The notes under the pieces are model-generated. The model ran no database searches. It worked only from the letters and a program-made list of their open reading frames with translations, and had not been told where the DNA came from. Of a stretch of 51,783 nt of DNA, positions 1-9,300 are shown piece after piece; position 1 is the stretch's first letter, and each line of letters begins with the position of its first letter. The DNA is from Leptospira sp. B5-022 (GTDB lineage Bacteria > Spirochaetota > Leptospiria > Leptospirales > Leptospiraceae): positions 1 through 51,783 of the forward strand of contig NZ_ANIJ01000039.1 of the NCBI RefSeq assembly GCF_000347035.1, given 5' to 3'. Both the position numbers and the translations under genes were made by a program.

Positions 1-3000
1 CACTTTGTGTGGAATCTATATGGGTGACTTGGTGGTTGGAATATTGGTAATTCCACTCGTCTATAAGGGTATTATCGTTAAAGTTATGATTACGCTTCGC
101 GAGAAGGTTTCCATTCTTCGCATAAGCAAAACTTTGGCGGAAAGTTTTCGTATAATTGTCTGCAGATTCTTGGTATTGTCCATCTGCAGCGACAAGCCTA
201 TTTAGGCCGTCGTAGCTGTAATTATATGCAGTTGTATATTCGGAAGAATTGTTTGTAATACCTGTAATATTATTTTGGCTATTGAATGCATACACTGCAT
301 CTTGTAAGGTTTTTGTGGTCCCATCCACATCACCTACGGAGTTGATCCGAACGAGTCTCTGTTTAACATCATAGGTATAATTTGTTTGGACCCCGTTTCC
401 GAGTCCGAATCCTAAAGTTTGCCCGAATTCGTTATAGGTAATGTTCTCAACAATAGTTTTGCTACAGGATCCGGGGAGAATTCCATTTGTATTCACTTGG
501 ACCGAAATCCCTGTGATATAACCCGCAGTTCCATAAGTATAACAAGCCTTCATCCTTGTGTGGCTTACTGGATGTTCCGGATAATCTATGGAGGTGACTC
601 TGCCTAATAGATCATATTTATAATCCGTAATATAGGGTCCGTCTGCCATAGCTATCGTTAGGTTTTTAATATTTCTCGTTTCTTTTTTAGTACGTCCTAG
701 CTTATCATAGCTGAAAGTTTTGACCTGGGCAGAATCTTCCACTCTTACCAATTTACCCAGAGCATTTTCACTTCCAAAGCCGGCATCATAATCAAAATGG
801 ACGGTTCCTTCTGGAATATCTTTTGTGATCATTCTTCCCAGAGAATCATATGTGAAACTAGTAGTTATTCCTCTTGCATCGATAGCTTGGGTAGTGTCTC
901 CAAATGCATTATAAGTCGCTGTGCTTACACCGAAATCGGGATCGCTGTTTTTTTTCAGTCTTCCGAAAGCATCATATAACCAATACGCTTGGTTTTTTCC
1001 GGAAGTGTCCTTTGCACTGATTCCGCTTGTATCGCAGGACAATGCGCCCCCATCATTCAAATCTGATTTTTTAATCAACTTTCCTGCAAGGTCAAAACAG
1101 AAACCGATCTTTGCTTGAGTTCCATCTGAGCCAAAATCTTCAATGTAAAGAACCTGGCCTCTTCCGTCTTTTATTGTTCTTTTACTTGTTCCCCCACTAT
1201 GAGTTTCCACGGTTTCAAATGGATCGTTATAGATGTTGGTTAAAGTAGTAGCCTCTGTTTCACCCTGTGCGACAGGCAAAATTGCCTTTTTAGTCCTGCC
1301 GATCGCATCATATTCAAAATAAGTAGGATTTTTTTCTTGTGTAACTACAGTAAACGTTTCTAACTCACTTGCATTTGCCCAATCCGGTTGTCCCATGCGA
1401 GAAACCTGTCCATTCCCATTATAGGCAATCTTTCCGGAGTGAACATACTGTCCGTTGGATGCTGTTTTTACTGTCTGAACAACACGTCCCATTCCGTCTT
1501 TGTAAGACCTGTTCGCAAAATCGGGATCTCCATTGCCGGAAGGAAAGACAGTCTTGGCACTTAAAGGAAAATCAGCGGAATAAGAATAAGTAGCTAAAGT
1601 TTTAATCCCTGAATCCGTATCTGCGCTAGATTCGACTAGTCTTCCATAATCATCGTAGTCGAAGTAAGCTTTGTTTCCATTTGGATCCGTCGAATCATCT
1701 GCAGACCCGAATGCTTTTCCATAATTTGTTGTGTATCTAGTCTTAAGTTGAATAGAACCGCCAAAACTGGTTTTTTCCTTTATGAATTGGTGAAGCTGAT
1801 CATCGTACGCATAGGATGTCCCACGGGCCGGACTTGCGCTTACATTTCTTTCTTCGGTTCTATTTCCATAAATATCATATTCATATTCTACGATACTTGC
1901 TGGGACAGCCGGAAGTCCGCTTCCAGTATATGTTACCGAATTACGGATCAGATTCCCTTGGGAATCATAAGTAAGATTACTTGTGGTTTCATGAGAAGAA
2001 CCGGATAAAGAAACGGCTTTCTTAGGCCTAGTTTGGTTCGTCGTAGAATCCGTTTCAAAATCGGTTACAGAAGTGAATGTCTGAGAAACATGGGCGGAAT
2101 CAGCATAATGATCTGTATGTACATCCGTCTTTTTCGTTAAATTATATCCGTTAAAAATTACAGAACTTTCAGATGTTGTAGTAGGCGTTCCATTGATATA
2201 ATTCTGAGTCTTACTTAAGCGAGCTAAGTAGCTGATCTTGCCCGCAACGGTTTCAATCTGTTGGATTTCGTAAGTTTTTTTAGAGAAGCCGTAATCTTGA
2301 TTATCAGAACCTATGATATGAACTTCCTTTTCTGCCCCACCTAAAGCGCGATTGTGCATAAAATTAGAATAAGGTTGGCTAAAATAAGAATGAACTGTTC
2401 TAGAATGGGTCGCATCCGTTACTGTGAATTCGGTAAATCCGAAAGCATCTGTTTCTTTTTTGCCATTGATAAATGCAGAGAATGACACTCCATTTTTGTA
2501 AGAATACTCTTTTGGAATTTTATTCCCAAGTCCGTCATCTAAAGTGATTTTAGTACAAACTCTGTAATTAATGGACAGATCTGGAATATTATCCCCGCCA
2601 TTATTATCAAACTTTGTAGAATTATCGTATTCTAAAGTATAAGTTCCACCGATCCCGTTCTTGATCTCTTCCACTACATCAGGAACACTTCCGGTCGACA
2701 TCGCAAAATACCAACTTGGTTCTTTGAGATGTATAATACCTATATCCGTAAGCCCGTCTCCATTATAATCCCCTTGGATCCAATCAAATGGATATACTTT
2801 GCTGATTAGATCGGGGCGAGTCAGAGACAAATTGAAAACAGGAGAAGCAACGGAAACGATTTTATTTTGAGAAAGATCAAATATCTTATTTTCTCCATCG
2901 GAAATCACAATTGGATTTCCTCGATGATCAAATAGATTAGAAAATCCAACGAGTCCGGGACTATACGTCGTTCGAGTAAATGAATAAGTAGAAGTAATCT

Positions 3001-6000
3001 TTACCTTGGAAAATATGATAGTAGATATATCGCTTGGATCTTCGAAAACTATAGAATTTCCGACTGTTTCCGGATATAGGGTATATGGAATTCCGGCAGA
3101 GTTTATTTTATTATAAACTGCTAAAGTGACAGGAAGATTTACAGTTCCAGGTATAAGTTTAAATGAAATGGAAGAAGTCCCGATGGTTCCCAAATACCAT
3201 TTATGAGTCGTATTTCTACGATCTACAATTAAGATCTGAGCCTTTCCGCTCCCGATAAAATCTCCCGAAAAGATACTAAAATTATTTCGGTTACTCCTAT
3301 TCGGAGAATCTCCCGCTATTTGGAAAAGATTCGGAAAATATGCGTCGGATAAATCGGGGGTTGTAGCTACAGATAAATACTTAGTCGATGTCCCACTAGG
3401 CCCTGTTAGGAAAAACCTTTGGGAAGGATTACTTGTTTGATCATTTAAAACTAATAAAGATTTAGCACTTGTTGAATCGAAATTATCGATTGCGTACCCG
3501 CTGGAATTGATATCAAAATTAACAACTTGAGAATCTGCAACACTTGCAAAATCTGTTCTTTTAAATGCAGTTCCACTATCATGAGTTACTACAAAAAACT
3601 TACTAGTAGTTCCGAAATCTCCGAAAAATAAAACTTCATCTCTTGAATTTACGGTATAACGATCGGGCTTTCCATTATTGATAGCTACTATTCCATTAGT
3701 TTCCGGATTAAAGCCGGTAAGAACTGCTTCCGTATATGTAGAACCCTTCTTAAAATCAAAAACTCCCGTTTTTCGATCATATAACAAAAGTTCCAGAGAA
3801 GAAGAGCAATCATTCTGAGTAAAACATCCTGCATATGGGATCTCTCCCTTTCCTGGGTTAGAGTTTCCATCATATTGGTAATCCAATAAAATTGTTTTGT
3901 TTTCTGAAGCAGCGGAGAAGACACCAAAACCTTGAGTTAACTTAACTTCTTCCAAAGGAAGAGGAGTTTGCATAACTCTTCCCTGATCCGGGCCATAGCT
4001 CATATCACTATAAATTCTATAGCGGAAACCTTCTGATGTAGCTTCTCCAATCCAAAATTTCCCATCACTCGCAGAGAAAAAACCTATATCAGTTCGACCA
4101 TCCCCGTTAAAGTCACCTTGTAACCAACGAGTGATTGTCTTGAATTGTGGAACTTTTGACCAAACCTTAAAATTAATGGTTTGATTTTGAGTCGCTCCTA
4201 ATACCCATTCCCCGGAAGAACGATCGAATAATAAGAAGTCGGAAGTTCCATCTCCGTTAAAATCCCCACTAAACTCATCATTAGAGAATAAAGTTTGTTC
4301 CGGGGCAGTAAATGTTTTGTAAAGAACCCAATTGGTTTTAAAATAGATTGGATCCGCTTTATCTGGATTTCTTAGATTTTCCCCAACAATCCATTTTCCG
4401 GTTCTAGCATCATAGAGAGAAATATCAGTCAATCCATCGGAATTATAATCTCCGATTAAGAGTTTAACCTTACTTCTATCCTTTCCTTCCGAACTCGTAT
4501 CATTCGTATTTGCGCTATCTAAATTTCCATTTGGAGAATAATCCCCTCTAAAGACATTTTGAAATTTTTTGCCTATCTTTAAGAATTCGAAACTTCCACC
4601 CTTATTTAACATTAAGGTCCAAAGACCTGTAGGTTCGTCGAAGAGTAGAGAATCCGATAATCCGTTTCCGTCATAATCGCCAGGGAACCATTCCATGCGA
4701 AATATATCCGGGATTCCGCTCATCAATCGTCCATAATTACGAAATTGGAATACTTGTCCGTTATGTTCTGCTACGATAAGATCTCTTGTTTCAGGAAGAT
4801 AGAAAGCGATATCGGATCTTCCGTCTCCATTAAAGTCTCCGCTTACATTTCCTTTGAAAAAGCGGATCTTAGAAGGACCATCATAGTTTTTATAACGATT
4901 TGCGTAGGTTTTAAAATTATATCCGCCTTCTTTTCTTCCTTCCGCTGCTTTCCAATTTCCTGTTTGAGGATTAAAGAATACGATATCTGAAATCGCATCC
5001 CCATTAAAATCTCCTTCAAAATACTGCGTGGATTCAGGAAGAAGTTCCGGCTCGCTGGAAGCTTGGTTTGCAATATTTTGCCAAACTAATACCCTTGAGG
5101 TAGAACTATATTTAAATTCAGGCTTAGTCGTATGACGATCCGATTCTACTGTTTTAAGAATTGGTCTGCCAGAATCGAAGGACGTATCATATACAAGAGA
5201 ATAGGTCCAAAGCTTACCGCCGGTCCAACCTACTTCAATCTTATCTAATAGCCGATCCATAACCATGGTAAAACCGGGAGCTTTACTAACATAAGAATCT
5301 CCTCTATTCTTTGTAATAAAACGAACATACTGTTTTGCGGGGACTCCACTCCTGCTATTCCCGGTATATTTTATTTCTTGGATATATAAATTTCGTTTTT
5401 CCGAGTATTGTGAAGTATCATAAACCACTTCCATATAATTGCCGTTTCGATCTTCCATTTTAGAAAGATACCAACTATATGTTTTAGAAATTTGACTTGG
5501 ATCGTAGATCCGTTTATAAGAAGTATCTCCATAAATAGTTTTGGTTCCCGAAGAGTCCAAAACTTCCCAGGTTCCACCAGTTTCTATATTCGTTAATTTT
5601 AATAATGCGAAATCTTCTTCAGTGATCTCCGGTCTATAAATTCCGTTTTCATTAGAAGCAGAACCCGAAACTTTAATTAATCTTTTTCCATTCCAAGTAA
5701 ATGTATCTCTGGCATCGTAAAACAAGGCTCCAAATTCCGGGGTTCTCGTAATTGCCCCAAGTCCTATATTCCAGCCAATCCCGGTCCAACCGTCTCCTCC
5801 TGTGGAAGAATAGGATAACGCAAGTGTCGGCTGAATCCCAGCTCTACCGAGTGGGACTTGAATTGGATAGTTCAAAGAAACTGCACCGAAATGGTTTGGT
5901 TCTGGAGGGGCTATAAATGCAGCGCCAGATAATGCATCTGCTTTTGTCGCTGGATCGTCAATTGCTTGGCTATAGTTTGTTGAAATAGAAAAAAGATCAC

Positions 6001-6256
6001 TTCCTTCCGGCGCAGGCGCTGACCCTGGAGAAGGAAGTGATATCCCTTGAGGAAAACCTCCGAATAGACCAAATAACTGAGAAAAAGGATTTCCCCCACT
6101 GCCGAAACAGGAAGTAAGAAAAAAGAATGAAGAAAGTAATAGTATTCTAATTTTCTTTTTTTGTTTTTTTCTAATCTCAAAAAAACTGATTGCAAAAGAT
6201 TTAGAACATTTACGTTCAAATTCTCTATCTTTATACAAAAGTCCCTGAGATTGCAT
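1..6256 (-). CDS. SpvB / FG-GAP / RHS-repeat giant lipoprotein (Tc toxin B-like), 3' end outside window
   Basis: The frame stays open from ATG 6256 to the left edge (about 2085 codons, no stop), so the gene is partial at its C-terminus, not broken. AAGGA lies 11 nt before the ATG; an upstream ATG at 6286 has no Shine-Dalgarno. A basic n-region and a hydrophobic stretch end in LTSC (lipid Cys about residue 50). An SpvB domain starts near 115 (FGAVSLNYPIQVPLGRAGIQ, then LSYSS and GIGWN). FG-GAP/VCBS repeats (GDFNGDGRSDIAF type) cluster at about 410-725 and recur near 1005 and 1168. RHS/YD repeats (YDDYGRLV, YDAFGRLKK, YDLLGRVTS) run from about 1420 to the edge. This order is that of TcB/TcC-type proteins, where the shell encloses a C-terminal toxin. 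Any such toxin tip would lie outside the window. Known family: secreted or surface polymorphic toxins. Substrate unknown. Confidence 0.85.
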   Translation of the reverse strand, partial: MQSQGLLYKDREFERKCSKSFAISFFEIRKKQKKKIRILLLSSFFFLTSCFGSGGNPFSQLFGLFGGFPQGISLPSPGSAPAPEGSDLFSISTNYSQAIDDPATKADALSGAAFIAPPEPNHFGAVSLNYPIQVPLGRAGIQPTLALSYSSTGGDGWTGIGWNIGLGAITRTPEFGALFYDARDTFTWNGKRLIKVSGSASNENGIYRPEITEEDFALLKLTNIETGGTWEVLDSSGTKTIYGDTSYKRIYDPSQISKTYSWYLSKMEDRNGNYMEVVYDTSQYSEKRNLYIQEIKYTGNSRSGVPAKQYVRFITKNRGDSYVSKAPGFTMVMDRLLDKIEVGWTGGKLWTYSLVYDTSFDSGRPILKTVESDRHTTKPEFKYSSTSRVLVWQNIANQASSEPELLPESTQYFEGDFNGDAISDIVFFNPQTGNWKAAEGRKEGGYNFKTYANRYKNYDGPSKIRFFKGNVSGDFNGDGRSDIAFYLPETRDLIVAEHNGQVFQFRNYGRLMSGIPDIFRMEWFPGDYDGNGLSDSLLFDEPTGLWTLMLNKGGSFEFLKIGKKFQNVFRGDYSPNGNLDSANTNDTSSEGKDRSKVKLLIGDYNSDGLTDISLYDARTGKWIVGENLRNPDKADPIYFKTNWVLYKTFTAPEQTLFSNDEFSGDFNGDGTSDFLLFDRSSGEWVLGATQNQTINFKVWSKVPQFKTITRWLQGDFNGDGRTDIGFFSASDGKFWIGEATSEGFRYRIYSDMSYGPDQGRVMQTPLPLEEVKLTQGFGVFSAASENKTILLDYQYDGNSNPGKGEIPYAGCFTQNDCSSSLELLLYDRKTGVFDFKKGSTYTEAVLTGFNPETNGIVAINNGKPDRYTVNSRDEVLFFGDFGTTSKFFVVTHDSGTAFKRTDFASVADSQVVNFDINSSGYAIDNFDSTSAKSLLVLNDQTSNPSQRFFLTGPSGTSTKYLSVATTPDLSDAYFPNLFQIAGDSPNRSNRNNFSIFSGDFIGSGKAQILIVDRRNTTHKWYLGTIGTSSISFKLIPGTVNLPVTLAVYNKINSAGIPYTLYPETVGNSIVFEDPSDISTIIFSKVKITSTYSFTRTTYSPGLVGFSNLFDHRGNPIVISDGENKIFDLSQNKIVSVASPVFNLSLTRPDLISKVYPFDWIQGDYNGDGLTDIGIIHLKEPSWYFAMSTGSVPDVVEEIKNGIGGTYTLEYDNSTKFDNNGGDNIPDLSINYRVCTKITLDDGLGNKIPKEYSYKNGVSFSAFINGKKETDAFGFTEFTVTDATHSRTVHSYFSQPYSNFMHNRALGGAEKEVHIIGSDNQDYGFSKKTYEIQQIETVAGKISYLARLSKTQNYINGTPTTTSESSVIFNGYNLTKKTDVHTDHYADSAHVSQTFTSVTDFETDSTTNQTRPKKAVSLSGSSHETTSNLTYDSQGNLIRNSVTYTGSGLPAVPASIVEYEYDIYGNRTEERNVSASPARGTSYAYDDQLHQFIKEKTSFGGSIQLKTRYTTNYGKAFGSADDSTDPNGNKAYFDYDDYGRLVESSADTDSGIKTLATYSYSADFPLSAKTVFPSGNGDPDFANRSYKDGMGRVVQTVKTASNGQYVHSGKIAYNGNGQVSRMGQPDWANASELETFTVVTQEKNPTYFEYDAIGRTKKAILPVAQGETEATTLTNIYNDPFETVETHSGGTSKRTIKDGRGQVLYIEDFGSDGTQAKIGFCFDLAGKLIKKSDLNDGGALSCDTSGISAKDTSGKNQAYWLYDAFGRLKKNSDPDFGVSTATYNAFGDTTQAIDARGITTSFTYDSLGRMITKDIPEGTVHFDYDAGFGSENALGKLVRVEDSAQVKTFSYDKLGRTKKETRNIKNLTIAMADGPYITDYKYDLLGRVTSIDYPEHPVSHTRMKACYTYGTAGYITGISVQVNTNGILPGSCSKTIVENITYNEFGQTLGFGLGNGVQTNYTYDVKQRLVRINSVGDVDGTTKTLQDAVYAFNSQNNITGITNNSSEYTTAYNYSYDGLNRLVAADGQYQESADNYTKTFRQSFAYAKNGNLLAKRNHNFNDNTLIDEWNYQYSNHQVTHIDSTQS

Positions 6257-6297
6257 GACCGGATTAATCCTTCGTTCGGTTATCATTGATTAAAATG

Positions 6298-6328
6298 GAG
6301 GAGTTCTTTATTTAAAAAAGAACTCCTC
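6298..6328 (-). terminator. Perfect 12-bp hairpin between the two giant lipoprotein genes
   Basis: GAGGAGTTCTTT at 6298-6309 is the exact reverse complement of 6317-6328, with a 7-nt loop. On the minus strand it follows the TAG at 6348-6350 and is trailed by a short weak T-rich stretch (CATTTTAATC). It may terminate the upstream gene or reduce read-through into the RHS gene, whose start is 42 nt further on. Confidence 0.55.
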
Positions 6329-6347
6329 TCATTTCAAATTTGTTAGA

Positions 6348-9300
6348 CTAGAAAAGGATTTTACCTTTGACCGTATAATCTCTTTCAATGAGCGGAGCTA
6401 CAAAGAAATTGTTCAGACCGTATTGGATAGAACCGGGATTCGTTAGATCAAACAAGAAGGATCGGAATCGGGCTCTGTCTGCATCTTGAGATAACCAGAC
6501 TGCTAATGCCACGTTATTCATTATTTGAATAGTCGATCCTGTCTGATTACCTTGGTTTGTCGTACTCAAGAAAAATTCACCGCTACCCATAGCAGTAAAA
6601 TTCGAAAAATCAATAATTCTTCCTCGAATTGTCTTGATGGAACCCTCTCCATGTTCCCAGACTGAAATTGCGCTATTTCCGCTTACCGCAGTATAACCGA
6701 CAGATTTCGATGTTGCAGTCGCGGAAGTATCCAAGAATAATGCGTTTGGTGAAGTGAGGGCACCTGACACGAAGGACAGTCGATTTAGTTTAATACGATT
6801 TCCTGCAACATACGAAACCAACGCAACATCACCCGAAGCAGTCACTTTAAAATTTGACAAAGTTGCTCCTGTTGAGAGAGGAATAATAGAAGTCAAGGTA
6901 CCAGTAATAGCATTCACCCCCCTAGCAAATAACTTATCTAAATAGCCATAAACAATCAGTGCGCTACCATTCGCCACTTTAACAGTAATCTTCCGATCAG
7001 CCCAAACAGAGTAAGTATCCACACTTGTAACAGATCCTTTTGTAGCCGTACTAAGCTGATACGTCATTGTGTGAAATTTAAGGCCTATCGCGTGACCTCC
7101 AGTCACAGAAGCAATAACAGCAGAATCCCCAGTAGCATCAGCTGCCACAGTCATTCTTCCTGTCGAACCGCTTCCAGCTGAAATAGTATAGAGAGTGGAT
7201 ACAGAGTTTAAACTAGTCCCATCACTATTTTGATATAACCGGCCGCGGAAATTATGAGTACCACAATCATTGCAAGCTACGTTTTCATTCCAAACAATCA
7301 AAGTTCTATTATCGCCCATGGCCACGTCCAAACTTAAATCGTTGATGGAAACAATCATGTAACTGCGAGTTGCAACCAGACTTTCTGTTCCAATTAATGC
7401 TTTGGTATTCATATCCAAAAAGCGAACATACACTTGCGCTCCATTTTCCCAGGCAACGACCACCTTACCATTCTGCACTTTTGCTACAAAATCTTCGCCA
7501 ATTGGCTGGGTATTTACTGTTATATCCCCAGGAGTGGTAGATAGAACGCCAGTCGATACATCAAAGAAACGAGCTTTTATAAGCGTTCCTTGTTTCCAGA
7601 TCATGACCCCATTACTGCCCTCACTCAAAGTAACAGGATTTGCCAATGTAACTGCCGAACCCGGATCATAAAACACACCATCGGAAGAAATAGTCTCAAA
7701 TCTAAATAAGCGAGATGTGCTCGTCGCAAGGCTTGGCAATCCCGAGGCCAGAAAGCTTAAAAAATAACCACCATCTGACCATGAGTTCCAGCTAATTGCA
7801 CCTTTATTGTAACTGCCCATCCAATTAATTACATTAAAATCTACAGGGAAACCTAAACATCCATATGGATGAAAAAGATTCGCTCCAGAACAAGTGATCG
7901 TACTGCTAGTAACGAGAGGCACAAATTGGTTGGTCGTATATGAAGTAGGGGTTGCAGCGTATTGAGCATTCCAATCCGATATAAAATTATTATCCATCGC
8001 TAATCGGATTTCCGACGAAGTAAGCGTTCCTGGAACATAAACTTCAGTTGTTCTATCCGCTGCTTTTCCAATGGCACTTGAAATTGTGATAGTCACAATA
8101 TTGTTAGCATCCGGAGTTGATGGCGGTAAACTTACGACGTAACCATTACTATCACCAGCTAAATATATAGTATCTCCTTGCTGGATATTCCCGTAAAGAC
8201 TGTCTATCTTAAGATTAACATCACCTACCTTAGCTTGAACGGCTAACTTAGCTCTCAGTTTGCGGACATTCTGGTAAGGCAAAGGCCAAACAGTATTTCT
8301 ATATGCAGTATTATATGCGGGACGCAAGAAAACCTTTAATGGAGTCTTACTGATATCGTACAAAGGATGAGCGGAAGGTAATTGTATACATCTCACAAAA
8401 ACTTGGTTTTGGTAATCCGGGTAACTTCCGCAATCTTGTATTTTTTCAGCATTCCCGGGAGTTAAATCTTTTACTACATGGAACCAATCAGTTCTTAGTC
8501 CGGAAAACCCAAAACTTATCTCGAAATCCACCGCCTCTTCCATAGAAAAACGTTTTGTAGATACTGTCCGATTATATCCAAAATCTGTAAAATATTGAAA
8601 ATTTCCTGAAAGCGCAGGAGATCCGAAAGATGGATTCAAGAACTGAGTTTTTTTCAATGAAATTGCAAGCTCAATTCTTTCACCGAAGGAGGCTTCTCCT
8701 AGATAGATTGAATTTATATCTGGGTCATAAGGATTATTCCCTAAAATTTCCTTATCCCATTTGGTATTAATACTAAAGACTTCTCCATTTTCTAGAGGGT
8801 TTTTTCCGAATGCTTCCATTTGCGCAAGATAATCTGCAATGGAGTAATATACGATATCAAAGTAATCCCCTGCCCATATTTTCGAATTTGCTCCTTGTAA
8901 TACGACTGCACCAAGTGGGTCCGCAGGATCGAAAATAATTTTATTACTACCGTTCTTTACATAAGCAGTTGGATCATAATATTTCCCTTTCGAAAATACT
9001 ACCCATATCCCAGCATTAGCCTTTTCGGCATCAGACCATTGACTGAGTGGTTTTTGTATACATGCAGTCCTTTGCTGACCATCCGAACCGATTTTAGTAG
9101 AATACTCGCATGGAACAGTCGAAACCCTACCCGCTACAGACTTGATAGTCCGAATAAATACTTTTGAGTCACCTAACTTCGGAGCTATCTCGGAGAAGTC
9201 TAAAACGTAATTGTCGAAGATGATCTCCATATTTGAACCGTTTACCGGCTGAGCACAATTTAAACGTTTCGTTGCATTTTCGAAAGTGATCCCTGGTGAT

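Noticed and set aside
1..6256. Broken RHS pseudogene, because no frame closes inside the window
   Set aside because: The minus-strand frame checked at several points (near 6150, 3050 and 40) is the same and stays open to base 1. The gene simply leaves the window.
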